Below, piece by piece: positions 55,841 to 63,999 of a stretch of 64,000 nucleotides of DNA. Location of the stretch: contig NZ_PZJX01000025.1 in the NCBI RefSeq assembly GCF_003034915.1, positions 62,001 through 126,000 on the forward strand, given 5' to 3'. The notes beneath the pieces are model-generated. The model did not search any database, was not told the origin of the DNA, and saw only the letters and a list, made by a program, of their open reading frames with translations. The first letter of the stretch is position 1. Each line of letters opens with the position of its first letter. Source of the DNA: Mesorhizobium helmanticense (lineage in GTDB: Bacteria; Pseudomonadota; Alphaproteobacteria; Rhizobiales; Rhizobiaceae). The position numbers were made by a program, and so were the translations under genes.

Positions 55841-56596
55841 TCAGGAGGCCCTGCCGAAACCGGCGAACTCGACGGGCTTGGATTCCGGCACGTCGGGGCA
55901 GATCGCGCGCAGCGTCTCCTGCGTTGTCTGGATGTCTGCAACCACCTCTTGGCGGGCACGGCCAAAATCGCCATCCTTCAGTGCTGCGATGATCGCTGTG
56001 TGCCGCCCGGAGGGCTCCATGGTGCCGGCGCGCATCAACGGCGCGACATGGTTTGACAACAGCCGCATATAGGGGCCGAAGCGCAGCCACAGCGTCTCGA
56101 TCAACTGGAACAGCACGTCGGAGCCGGAGGCACGGTAGATGGTGAAATGGAACTGCTGGTTCTTGGCGATCAGTTCGTAGATGCTGCCATTGCGCCCGAT
56201 CGCCTGCTGCTCGGCGGTGATCTTCTCCAATGTGGCTATATCGGAAGCGGCCAGGCGTGGCGCCCCGAGTTCGGCCGCCAGCCCCTCGACGGCGACGCGA
56301 GCCCGGCAGAGGTCGTCGAGCCGCGCCCGGGTGACGACCGGCACGCAGGCCGAGCCGTTCTGCGAGATCTCCAGCGCATTTTCAGCGGCGAGCCGCCGCA
56401 AGGCCTCGCGCACCGGCATGTTCGAGGTGCCGAAGGCTTCCGCCAGCGAAGCAATGGTCAGCACCTGAGCCGGATCGAAACTGCCGACCATCAGCGCATG
56501 CCGAAGCTGCTGGTAGACGCCGTCCTGGACGGTCACACGTCCCGATACAGGTTCAAATCCCAGAGCCACGGTTTCGCTTTCCTTGGGTTCCGACAA
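55841..56596 (-). CDS. GntR-family (FCD) regulator
   Basis: A 251-residue FadR-type GntR regulator: winged helix (YQQLRHALMVGSFDPAQVLT, then LAEAFGTSNMPVREALRRLA), followed by an all-helical FCD ligand domain with histidine/aspartate residues that usually hold a metal or carboxylate ligand. The start is given as TTG 56596; a GTG at 56569 following AAGGA is an alternative. Two near-identical operators, one before this gene and one before the PLP enzyme, make autoregulation and control of the transporter set very likely. Confidence 0.87.
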   Translation of the reverse strand: MSEPKESETVALGFEPVSGRVTVQDGVYQQLRHALMVGSFDPAQVLTIASLAEAFGTSNMPVREALRRLAAENALEISQNGSACVPVVTRARLDDLCRARVAVEGLAAELGAPRLAASDIATLEKITAEQQAIGRNGSIYELIAKNQQFHFTIYRASGSDVLFQLIETLWLRFGPYMRLLSNHVAPLMRAGTMEPSGRHTAIIAALKDGDFGRARQEVVADIQTTQETLRAICPDVPESKPVEFAGFGRAS

Positions 56597-56631
56597 AAGC
56601 TATGTGCAAACAGACTCACCTACCGAAGCAG

Positions 56632-56649
56632 TGTGATCATCTGATCACA
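56632..56649. promoter_or_regulatory. GntR operator upstream of gntR
   Basis: TGTGATCATCTGATCACA, a perfect eight-base dyad with TC centre, 36 bases upstream of the GntR start. It is followed by AAAATG exactly like the copy at 55686-55705. Confidence 0.78.
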
Positions 56650-56726
56650 AAATGTGCAGCGAGCCAAGCTGGCCGCTGCTTCGGCCTTGGTTCCGCAGCG
56701 CTGGTGATTGGTGAGATCGCTGGTGA

Positions 56727-56783
56727 AGCGTCCCTCGCCCCGTTTACGGGAGAGGATGCCGGCAGGCAGGTGAGGGGCGGCGC
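56727..56783. repeat. Short palindromic repeat element (type A relative)
   Basis: GCGTCCCTCGCCCC and TGAGGGGCGGCGCC form inverted ends around a CCCGTTTACGGG hairpin. It looks like a degenerate, shorter relative of the element at 12086-12212, between convergent-looking GntR promoter and RidA stop. Confidence 0.6.
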
Positions 56784-56816
56784 CTATTTCGACAATTGGC
56801 TACCTCAAGAGGTCTA

Positions 56817-57215
56817 TCATTCCTCCGGAATTACTGCCGTCGCCTGGATCTCCACCTTGGCGCGATCCTCGACCAGTGCCACCACCTGCATGGCGGCCAT
56901 GGCTGGAAAATGCCGGCCGATGACGGTGCGATAGGCTTCGCCGATACCTCTAAGGTTCGCCAGATATTCCGCCTTGTCGGTAAAATACCAGGTCATCGAG
57001 GTAATATGCTCAGGCTTGCCGCCAGCCTCGGCAAGCACGGCGACGATGTTGGCGAGCGTCTGCCGCACCTGGCCGACGAAATCGTCGGTCTCGAACCGGC
57101 ATTGTTCGTTCCAGCCGACCTGACCGCCGACGAACACGAGCTGGCCACGCGCGGCGACGCCGTTGGCGTAACCGATGGGTTTAGCCCAGCCTTCCGGCTG
57201 CAGGATGGTGTGCAT
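56817..57215 (-). CDS. RidA-family (YjgF/YER057c) deaminase-like protein
   Basis: A 132-residue RidA-family protein. Seen are LVFVGGQVGWNEQCRFETDD, IVAVLAEAGGKPEHITSMTWYF and IGRHFPAMAAMQVVALVEDRAKVEIQATAVIP. RidA hydrolyses reactive imines/enamines; several paralogues act in ring-opening pathways of amino-aromatic compounds. The key arginine of RidA, usually in the SR(S/A)C region near residue 105, is not obvious here, so it belongs to a RidA paralogue subgroup. It is last in the minus-strand operon behind the acyl-CoA dehydrogenase. Confidence 0.85.
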   Translation of the reverse strand: MHTILQPEGWAKPIGYANGVAARGQLVFVGGQVGWNEQCRFETDDFVGQVRQTLANIVAVLAEAGGKPEHITSMTWYFTDKAEYLANLRGIGEAYRTVIGRHFPAMAAMQVVALVEDRAKVEIQATAVIPEE

Positions 57216-57296
57216 GTCTGGCCTCCCGATATTCAATCTGCTTCTCAAATGTCAGGTTTGAAAAACAGCCCGGTCTGTAAATCCGCTGAGCAGCCC

Positions 57297-58445
57297 TCAA
57301 GCCGCTCCCATCACTTGTCTGGCGATCACCACCTTCTGCACATCCGACGCGCCCTCGTAGATGCGCAACGCTCGGATCTCGCGATAGAGGCTCTCGACGA
57401 TATGGCCCTTGCGCACGCCGTCGCCGCCATGCAGTTGCACGGCCTTGTCGATGACGCTCTGGGCGTGGTCGGTTGCAAATAGTTTCGCCATGGCCGCCTC
57501 CCGTGTCACCCGCGCGGCGCCCATGTCCTTGGTCCAGGCGGCGCGGTAGACCAGCAGCGCTGCTGCATCGACGTCGAGCGCCATGTCGGCGATATGGCCC
57601 TGCACCATCTGCAATTCGGCCATCGGCGCCCCGAAAAGCTTGCGCTCCGCCACCCTGCCTATGCTTTCGTCCAGCGCGCGGCGCGCAAAGCCGAGCGCCG
57701 CGGCACCGACCGTCGAGCGGAACACATCGAGCACCGACATGGCGATCCGGAAACCGTCGCCCGGTTTGCCGATCAGCGCCGAGCCGGGAACACGAACGCC
57801 GTCGAAGGACAGGCGTGCGAGCGGATGCGGGGCGATGACTTCCAGCCGCTCGGCAATGGTCAACCCCTTTGTGTCTGATGGCACGATGAAGGCTGAAAGC
57901 CCCTTTGCGCCCGGCGCTTCGCCGGTACGGGCAAAGACGATGTAGAGGTCGGCAATGCCGCCATTGGAGATCCAGGTCTTCTCGCCCGACAGCACATAGT
58001 CGTCTCCGTCGCGCGTGGCCGCCATCTCCATATCTGCGACATCAGATCCCGAGCGCGGTTCCGACAGCGCGAAAGCGGAAATCGCCTTGCCGGCGCGGGT
58101 CTTTGCCAGCCAGCGCTGCTGGTCAGACGTGCCGAACAGGCTGAGCGCACCGGTGCCGAGCCCCTGCATCGCGAAAGCGAAATCGGCCAGCCCGTCATGT
58201 CGGGCCAGCGTCTCACGCGTGATACACAGCGCACGCACGTCGAGTGGTCCCGGATTGTCGGCGTCGATCGCGGTTGGTTTCAGCCAGCCCTCCTTGCCAA
58301 GCTTTGCCACCAGCTTGCGGCACGCCGCATCGACATCGTGATGATCGACCGGCAGGTTTTTCGCGCACCACGCCTCCAGCCGCTCGGCCAGCTGGCGATG
58401 GCGGTCCTCGAAGAAAGGCCAGGAGAGGAAGGAACGGTCAGGCAT
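57297..58445 (-). CDS. Acyl-CoA dehydrogenase
   Basis: A 382-residue FAD-dependent dehydrogenase introducing an alpha-beta double bond in an acyl-CoA. Conserved parts: [37 protein letters not shown], and the C-terminal [20 protein letters not shown] where the glutamate is the catalytic base. The ATG at 58445 replaces longer frames. Between it and the enoyl-CoA hydratase-like gene lies a 38-bp-ended palindromic repeat, but direction and function keep them in one catabolic set. Confidence 0.9.
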   Translation of the reverse strand: MPDRSFLSWPFFEDRHRQLAERLEAWCAKNLPVDHHDVDAACRKLVAKLGKEGWLKPTAIDADNPGPLDVRALCITRETLARHDGLADFAFAMQGLGTGALSLFGTSDQQRWLAKTRAGKAISAFALSEPRSGSDVADMEMAATRDGDDYVLSGEKTWISNGGIADLYIVFARTGEAPGAKGLSAFIVPSDTKGLTIAERLEVIAPHPLARLSFDGVRVPGSALIGKPGDGFRIAMSVLDVFRSTVGAAALGFARRALDESIGRVAERKLFGAPMAELQMVQGHIADMALDVDAAALLVYRAAWTKDMGAARVTREAAMAKLFATDHAQSVIDKAVQLHGGDGVRKGHIVESLYREIRALRIYEGASDVQKVVIARQVMGAA

Positions 58446-58482
58446 TTCTGCCCCCGCTATTCTTCTGCCCCTGTGCTCTACG

Positions 58483-58642
58483 GCGCCCCCCTCTGTCCTG
58501 CCGGACATCTCCCCCTCTAGGGGGGAGATTGGCAGCTCCGCCTGCGGTGCTCGTCTTGCGACGTTGGTGATTAGCGAAGGCCGAGAGGAAGGTTGATCTC
58601 CCCCCTAGAGGGGGAGATGTCCGGCAGGACAGAGGGGGGCGC
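58483..58642. repeat. Palindromic repeat element (type B) with perfect 38-bp inverted ends
   Basis: Ends 58483-58520 and 58605-58642 are perfect 38-base inverted repeats, each ending inward with a further hairpin (CTCCCCCTCTA/GGGGGGAGA). The 84-base core matches the core of the element at 13301-13459 in the opposite orientation. It carries no gene and sits between two operon members. Confidence 0.85.
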
Positions 58643-58682
58643 TGTCCCGCCAACATGTCCATCTTGATCGAAGAGGCCATCC

Positions 58683-59495
58683 TCAATTGCCCTCGAACAC
58701 TGGTTTTCCCTTGGCCACAAAAGCCTCGTACGCCCGCTCGAAATCGCCGGTCTGCATGCAGATCGCCTGCGCCTGCGCCTCCGCTTCGATTGCCTGGTCG
58801 AGCCCCATCGACCATTCCTGGTTCAGCTGCGTCTTGGTGATGCCATGGGCAAAGGTCGGTCCGGAAACGATGCGCGCTGCCATGTCGAGCGCGTCGGCTT
58901 CGAGCGCAGTGGCGTCGACCAGCCTGTTATAGAAACCCCAGCGCTCGCCTTCGGCGGCACTCATGGTTCGGCCGGTGTAAAGCAGTTCGGCGGCGCGGCC
59001 CTGGCCGATGATACGTGGCAGGATGGCGCAGGCACCCATGTCGCAGCCGGCAAGGCCGACGCGGGTGAACAGGAAGGCGGTCTTCGCCTCGGGCGTGGCG
59101 ATGCGGATGTCCGACGCCATGGCGATGATGGCGCCGGCTCCGACCGCCACGCCGTCGACCGCCGCAATGATCGGCTTGCCGCAATTGAGCATCGCCTTGA
59201 CGAAATCGCCGGTCATGCGGGTGAAGGCGAGCAGCGCCTTCATGTCCATCTTGACCAGCGGGCCGATAATGTCGTGCACATCGCCGCCGGAGCAGAAATT
59301 GCCGCCATTGGGCAGGAACACCACGGCGTCGACATCCTCGGCATAGACCAGGTCGCGAAAAGTGTCGCGCAATTCGGCGTAGCTGTCGAAGGTCAGCGGG
59401 TTCTTGCGCTCCGGCCGGTCGAGCCGGATCCTTGCGACCTTGCCTTCGACCTGCCACAGGAAATGCTTCGGCTTGCGGTTTGCCATCCTTGTCAT
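58683..59495 (-). CDS. Enoyl-CoA hydratase/isomerase-family protein
   Basis: A 270-residue crotonase-fold protein. It has the CoA/oxyanion region [19 protein letters not shown] and the second block [20 protein letters not shown]. The first of the two catalytic glutamates of hydratases (in the usual PEI-type motif before LG) appears replaced in [12 protein letters not shown], while the second, in AAELLYTGR, remains; so it may be a hydrolase or isomerase of a ring CoA ester instead of a plain hydratase. The ATG at 59495 follows GGGAGG and overlaps the MarR stop by ATGA. Confidence 0.85.
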   Translation of the reverse strand: MTRMANRKPKHFLWQVEGKVARIRLDRPERKNPLTFDSYAELRDTFRDLVYAEDVDAVVFLPNGGNFCSGGDVHDIIGPLVKMDMKALLAFTRMTGDFVKAMLNCGKPIIAAVDGVAVGAGAIIAMASDIRIATPEAKTAFLFTRVGLAGCDMGACAILPRIIGQGRAAELLYTGRTMSAAEGERWGFYNRLVDATALEADALDMAARIVSGPTFAHGITKTQLNQEWSMGLDQAIEAEAQAQAICMQTGDFERAYEAFVAKGKPVFEGN

Positions 59496-59962
59496 TCCCG
59501 TCCCTCCCAATTGCTGCGGAAGGAATTCAGCATGCCGATCAGCCGGCGCGCCTCTTCCTCGCTCACAGTGCCCAGCAGCTCGCCGACCCAGCCTTCATGC
59601 GCGGCGGCGATTACGGCGAAGGCTTTCGAGCCTTCCTCGGTCAGCCGCACCATCGAAGTGCGACGGTCGCCATTGCGCCGGGCGCGGGCGACCAATCCTT
59701 CCGAGACCAGCCGGTCGACGATGCCCGTCACATTGCCGTTGGAGACCAGAAGGAAACGCGACAGGTCGCTCATCAGCATGCCTTCAGGCGACCTGTAGAG
59801 CGCCGCCATCACATCGAAGCGCGGCAGCGTCGTGTTGAATTCCTTCTTCAGCCGCTCGCGCAGTTCGGCTTCGATCGTGCGCGAGGCGCGCAACAGCCGT
59901 ATCCACAGGCGCAGCCGATCCTTGCCAGCTTCGGAGCGCGCGGGCAGGGGGCCGGCTACCAT
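59492..59962 (-). CDS. MarR-family regulator inside the CoA-catabolic operon
   Basis: A 156-residue winged-helix repressor: [20 protein letters not shown], then [19 protein letters not shown] as the recognition helix and [20 protein letters not shown] as the wing. MarR proteins of aromatic pathways usually sense the CoA-thioester intermediate. It overlaps its neighbours on both sides, so it is cotranscribed with the catabolic genes; the dyads upstream of the first gene (63101-63127) are its probable target. The ATG at 59962 follows GGGAGG. Confidence 0.9.
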   Translation of the reverse strand: MVAGPLPARSEAGKDRLRLWIRLLRASRTIEAELRERLKKEFNTTLPRFDVMAALYRSPEGMLMSDLSRFLLVSNGNVTGIVDRLVSEGLVARARRNGDRRTSMVRLTEEGSKAFAVIAAAHEGWVGELLGTVSEEEARRLIGMLNSFRSNWEGRE

Positions 59963-60729
59963 GTCTCGCCTCCCGAAACAGAGATCGCCTGGCCGGTGAT
60001 AGACCCGGCTGCATCGCTGCACAGCCACAGCACCGCGGCGGCGACTTCCTCTGGCTGGATGAAACGTCCTTGCGGGTTTGTCGAGGCAAGGCTCGTCCGG
60101 GCCTCCTCGACTGATCGGCCGGTCTTTTCGACGATGCGCTGGATGGATTCTTCCAGCATCTCGGTTTCGACGAAGCCCGGGCAGACGGCATTGACTGTAA
60201 CCCCGGACTTGGCGGTCTCGGCGGCCAGCGCTCGCATCAGCCCGACGACGCCATGCTTGGCCGCGACATAGGCCGAGACGTAGGCATAGCCCTTCAGCCC
60301 GGCCGTGGAGGCGACGAAGACGATCCTGCCTGTCTTTCGCGCCGCCATGCCGGCCAGCGCCGGCTTCACCGTCAGGAACGCCCCGGTGAGGTTGACGTCG
60401 AGCGTGCGCTGCCAGTCCGCCAGGGAAGTCCTATGCGCCGGGGCGCTGCCGGACATACCGGCATTGGCGACAACAATATCGAAATGTCCGCGCGCCGCTT
60501 CCGCGTTGCTGTAGAGCGACGCCATCGAGGCCTCGTCGGTGACGTCGGCGGCAATGCCGAAGATGCGGTCGCTTTCCCCCGCGACCTCGGCAAGCGCCGC
60601 CTCGCGCCGGCCGCAGATGGTGACAGTGATGCCGGCCCTTGCCAATGCCAATGCGATGGCCCGGCCGACGCCGGAGCCGCCACCGGTGACAAGGGCGTGC
60701 CTGCCCGCGATTGCTCCGGCCGCGCTCAT
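59956..60729 (-). CDS. Short-chain dehydrogenase/reductase
   Basis: A 257-residue SDR. The cofactor motif [19 protein letters not shown] in [12 protein letters not shown], catalytic Ser in [10 protein letters not shown] and Tyr/Lys in [11 protein letters not shown] are all intact. It likely dehydrogenates a 3-hydroxyacyl-CoA intermediate or reduces a keto group. The ATG at 60729 overlaps the monooxygenase stop (ATGA), and its own stop overlaps the MarR start. It is the second gene of the operon. Confidence 0.9.
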   Translation of the reverse strand: MSAAGAIAGRHALVTGGGSGVGRAIALALARAGITVTICGRREAALAEVAGESDRIFGIAADVTDEASMASLYSNAEAARGHFDIVVANAGMSGSAPAHRTSLADWQRTLDVNLTGAFLTVKPALAGMAARKTGRIVFVASTAGLKGYAYVSAYVAAKHGVVGLMRALAAETAKSGVTVNAVCPGFVETEMLEESIQRIVEKTGRSVEEARTSLASTNPQGRFIQPEEVAAAVLWLCSDAAGSITGQAISVSGGETW

Positions 60730-63020
60730 ACTTTCAGCCCCGCAGCGGCGTCGCGTTCGGCCAGCCGGTAAATCTGGTCGCGGCCGGGCAGATAGGGATC
60801 CGGCCATTTGACGCCGCGATCGCCAAGCGTCACCGCCGCATGGAGAGTCCAATAAGGATCGGTGAGATGCGGTCGTGCCAAGGCCACCAGATCGGCGCGG
60901 CCGGCCATCAGGATCGAATTGACATGGTCCGGCTCATAGATGTTGCCGACCGCCATCGTCGCCATGCCGACCTCGTTGCGGATACGGTCGGAAAACGGCG
61001 TCTGGAACATGCGGCCGTAGACCGGCTTGGCGTTGGCCGAGGTCTGGCCGGCCGACACGTCGCAGATGTCGACACCGGCCTCGTGCAGCATGCGCGCGAT
61101 CTCGACTGCATCGGCCGGCATCACCCCTTCAATGCCGACCCAGTCATTGGCTGAGATGCGCATGGAAACAGGCTTTTCCGCTGGCCAGACAGCGCGTACG
61201 GCGCGGAAAATTTCCAGCGGATAGCGCATGCGGTTTTCCAGCGAACCGCCATAGGCATCGGTGCGCCGGTTGGTCAGCGGCGTGATGAAGGAGGAGAGCA
61301 GATAGCCATGCGCGGCATGGATCTCCAGCATGTCGAAGCCGCAACGATCAGCCATCTCGGCCGAGGCCACGAACTGATCGCGTACCAGATCCATGTCGGC
61401 GCGGTCCATTGCCTTCGGCACCTGATTCTCAGGCGACCACGCGACCGCCGACGCCGCCATGACAGGCCAGTTGCCGGATGGCAGCGGCACATCGGTTCCT
61501 TGCCAGCCGAGCCGGGTCGAACCCTTGGCGCCGGAATGGCCGATCTGGGCGCAGATCTTGGCTTCCGTCTCGGCATGGACGAAGTCGACCAGCCGCTTCC
61601 ACGCCACCTCGTGCTCTGGCGCGTAGAAGCCGGGACAGCCGGGTGTGATGCGGCCTTCCGGGCTGACACAGGTCATCTCGATATAGAGAAGGCCGGCACC
61701 GCCCTTGGCGCGTTCGGCATAATGGGAGAAATGCCAGTCAGTCGGGCAGCCGTCGACGGCCTTGTACTGTGCCATCGGCGAGACGACGATGCGGTTGTTG
61801 AGCGCCATGTCGCGCAGCTTGAACGGCGCGAACATCGGTGCGCGGCGCAAGCTGTTGCCGCCGGCGCCGGCCTGGCGCTGGAACCATTCTTCCGCACCGG
61901 CCAGCCATTCGGCGTCGCGCAGCCTGAGATTCTCGTGGCTGATGCGCTGCGAGCGCGTCAGCAGCGAATAGTTGAACTGCACAGGATCGAGGCCGAGATA
62001 GCGCTCGACCTCCTCGAACCATTCGAGCGAATTGCGCGCCGCCGACTGCAGCTTCAGCACTTCGGTGCGCCGTGCATCCTCATATTTGCGGAACGCCGCC
62101 TCGAGATCAGGCTCGGACTTGACATAATCGGCCAGCGCCACCGCGCTTTCCAGCGCCAGCTTGGTGCCTGAACCGATAGAGAAATGCGCCGATGCCGCCG
62201 CATCTCCCATGAGCGCCAGATTTTTGTACGACCAGCGCTCGCATAACACCCGCGGAAAATTGATCCAGGCCGAACCCCTGATGTGATTGGCATTGGTCAT
62301 CAGCGCGTGGCCGCCGAGATGCTTGGCGAAGATCCTCTCGCAGGCGGCGATCGATTCCTGCTGCGTCATGGCGCCGAAGCCGAAGCGCTCCCAGGTCTGC
62401 TCGCTGCATTCGATGATGAAGGTCGCTGTCTCGCTGTCGAACTGATAGGCGTGCGCCCAAACCCAGCCATGCTCCGTCTTCTCGAAGATGAAGGTGAAGG
62501 CGTCGTCGAATTTTTGCCGTGTGCCAAGCCAGACGAACTTGCATTTACGGGTGTCGATGTCGGGCTTGAAAACATCCGAGAATGTGGCGCGCGCTTTCGA
62601 ATTCAGCCCGTCGGCGGCAACCACCAGGTCGTGCGTTTCCATATAGGGTCGGGGGTCGGAGATATCGGTCTCGAAGACGAGCTTGACGCCGAGTTCGCGC
62701 GCCCGCCGTTGCAAGAGAATGAGCAGCCGCTTGCGGCCAATGCCGCAGAAGCCGTGCCCGGTCGAGACCGTGCGCACGCCGTCATGGATGACGGCAATGT
62801 CGTCCCAATAGGCGAAGTGCTTTTTGATCCAGACGGCGCTGACCGGATCGTTCCTGGTCAGATTGTCGAGCGTCTCGGCTGACAGCACCACGCCCCAGCC
62901 GAATGTGTCGTCGGCATGATTGCGCTCGAACACCGTCACCTCGTGGGTGGCGTCGCGGAGCTTCATCGAGATGGCAAAGTAGAGCCCGGCCGGTCCGCCG
63001 CCGAGAACCGCAACCTTCAT
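60726..63020 (-). CDS. Bifunctional salicylyl-CoA 5-hydroxylase / 2-aminobenzoyl-CoA monooxygenase-reductase
   Basis: A 764-residue fusion. Residues about 1-390 form a class A flavin hydroxylase ([22 protein letters not shown], and the GD motif [18 protein letters not shown]). From about residue 405 an old-yellow-enzyme domain follows ([39 protein letters not shown]). This fusion hydroxylates and then reduces the ring of 2-aminobenzoyl-CoA (Azoarcus ACMR) or hydroxylates salicylyl-CoA. The ATG at 63020 follows GAGGAG. No CoA ligase is found in the window. Confidence 0.92.
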   Translation of the reverse strand: MKVAVLGGGPAGLYFAISMKLRDATHEVTVFERNHADDTFGWGVVLSAETLDNLTRNDPVSAVWIKKHFAYWDDIAVIHDGVRTVSTGHGFCGIGRKRLLILLQRRARELGVKLVFETDISDPRPYMETHDLVVAADGLNSKARATFSDVFKPDIDTRKCKFVWLGTRQKFDDAFTFIFEKTEHGWVWAHAYQFDSETATFIIECSEQTWERFGFGAMTQQESIAACERIFAKHLGGHALMTNANHIRGSAWINFPRVLCERWSYKNLALMGDAAASAHFSIGSGTKLALESAVALADYVKSEPDLEAAFRKYEDARRTEVLKLQSAARNSLEWFEEVERYLGLDPVQFNYSLLTRSQRISHENLRLRDAEWLAGAEEWFQRQAGAGGNSLRRAPMFAPFKLRDMALNNRIVVSPMAQYKAVDGCPTDWHFSHYAERAKGGAGLLYIEMTCVSPEGRITPGCPGFYAPEHEVAWKRLVDFVHAETEAKICAQIGHSGAKGSTRLGWQGTDVPLPSGNWPVMAASAVAWSPENQVPKAMDRADMDLVRDQFVASAEMADRCGFDMLEIHAAHGYLLSSFITPLTNRRTDAYGGSLENRMRYPLEIFRAVRAVWPAEKPVSMRISANDWVGIEGVMPADAVEIARMLHEAGVDICDVSAGQTSANAKPVYGRMFQTPFSDRIRNEVGMATMAVGNIYEPDHVNSILMAGRADLVALARPHLTDPYWTLHAAVTLGDRGVKWPDPYLPGRDQIYRLAERDAAAGLKV

Positions 63021-63100
63021 ATCTGCGATCTCCTCTTCGCCTCGGGCCACCGGCAAGGCCGGCGATCCCGACTTTCAGTATCGCGCCGCAGGCAAATTAT

Positions 63101-63127
63101 TTCAAGCTTAAAGTTTCATATCGAAAC
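63101..63127. promoter_or_regulatory. Probable MarR operator upstream of the CoA-catabolic operon
   Basis: Two adjacent dyads, TTCAAGCTTAAA (63101-63112) and GTTTCATATCGAAAC (63113-63127, perfect GTTTC/GAAAC arms), lie about 80 bases upstream of the monooxygenase start in an A+T-rich patch. They suit a MarR dimer site over the promoter. Confidence 0.5.
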
Positions 63128-63183
63128 AATTCGGGCGCGTATCTGGGGCGTGCTTGCGGGTGGCCCGCAAGCACGCTCCCGGA

Positions 63184-63783
63184 TTACTTTTCCGGGCTCT
63201 TGGGGCTCCACAGCACCGTTTCGGCACCCTTCTCGTAGGCCATGCCCTCGGGATAGCTGATCGCTTCCAGTTGCAGTCCCCAGGGTGCCTGGAAATAGAG
63301 GATGGTCTGCCCGGCGGCCGGCCCCTCCTTGACTGGCAGCGGCCCCATCCGTGTCTTCACGCCCTTGGCGTCGAGATATGCCTTGGCGGCGGCGACGTCA
63401 TCGACATAGAAGGCGATGTGATAGCCACCGATATCGCTGTTCTTCGGTGTCGCGTCCTTCTGGTCCGGCGCGGTGTATTTGAACAGTTCGATGTTTGATC
63501 CGTAACCGCAGCGCACCAAGGTGATCTCCTCGATCACCGCCTTGGGGTCGACGCCAAGCAGATCCTGCATGAACGTGCCCTTGTCGTCGGCGAACGGTCC
63601 GAAGGACATCGCCTTCTTGCAGCCGACCACTTCGGTGAAGAAATCGACGGCCTGCTTCATGTCGGGCACGGTGATGCCGGTGTGGTCGTGGCCGCGCATG
63701 CCGGGTATCGTATCAGCCGAGGCCGCACTCATTGAGCCAAGCAAGGCGGCCGCAAGCATCGTGTTTCTGATCGCGTATTTCAT
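63184..63783 (-). CDS. Exported VOC-family (glyoxalase-fold) protein
   Basis: A 199-residue protein with a Sec signal peptide (KYAIRNTMLAAALLGSMSAA, cleavage after ASA) followed by a VOC domain: HDHTGITVPDMKQAVDFFTEV, ITLVRCGYGSNIELFKY, GGYHIAFYVDDVAAAKAYLD, and APWGLQLEAISYPEGMAY. Export to the periplasm is unusual in this fold. Possible metal ligands are the histidines in HDHTG and GYHIAF and the glutamates in IELF and LEAIS. Function unknown; not obviously part of the neighbouring operon. Confidence 0.85.
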   Translation of the reverse strand: MKYAIRNTMLAAALLGSMSAASADTIPGMRGHDHTGITVPDMKQAVDFFTEVVGCKKAMSFGPFADDKGTFMQDLLGVDPKAVIEEITLVRCGYGSNIELFKYTAPDQKDATPKNSDIGGYHIAFYVDDVAAAKAYLDAKGVKTRMGPLPVKEGPAAGQTILYFQAPWGLQLEAISYPEGMAYEKGAETVLWSPKSPEK

Positions 63784-63867
63784 TCCAGTCACCCTCCGTT
63801 TCGCGGGCTGTCTTGTCGGCGCACGTCCGGGGCCCGATTTTTCGGCGTGCGGATGCGTTGAGCTTTC

Positions 63868-63999
63868 TCATGCCGTGGATCTCGCGGCGGGTTGCAGCCA
63901 ATCAGCATCGATCTCGGGCAGCGGAATGGCCGCGATGAGGTCGCGCGTGTAGGCCTGCTGTGGATTTTCGAACAAGGCATTGGTGGCGCTGGCTTCGAC
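63868..63999 (-). CDS. C-terminus of an oligopeptide/dipeptide ABC transporter ATPase, cut by window edge
   Basis: From the right edge the minus strand reads 43 residues ending at a TGA (63868-63870): ALFENPQQAYTRDLIAAIPL followed by PEIDADWLQPAARSTA. The HPYT-type QAYTRDLIAAIP stretch is the C-terminal end of Dpp/Opp/GsiA ATPases, past the nucleotide-binding domain. The rest of the gene lies beyond the window. It ends 84 bases before the start of the exported VOC gene, so an ABC operon may run on into this region. Confidence 0.7.
   Translation of the reverse strand, partial: VEASATNALFENPQQAYTRDLIAAIPLPEIDADWLQPAARSTA

Noticed and set aside
56540..56566. tRNA-like T-arm sequence GGTTCAAATCC
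   Set aside because: It lies inside the GntR coding sequence; no acceptor, D or anticodon stems can be built around it.
58483..58642. Insertion sequence, because of perfect inverted ends
   Set aside because: There is no transposase frame between the ends and no visible target-site duplication; a small non-coding repeat or MITE-like element is the better description.
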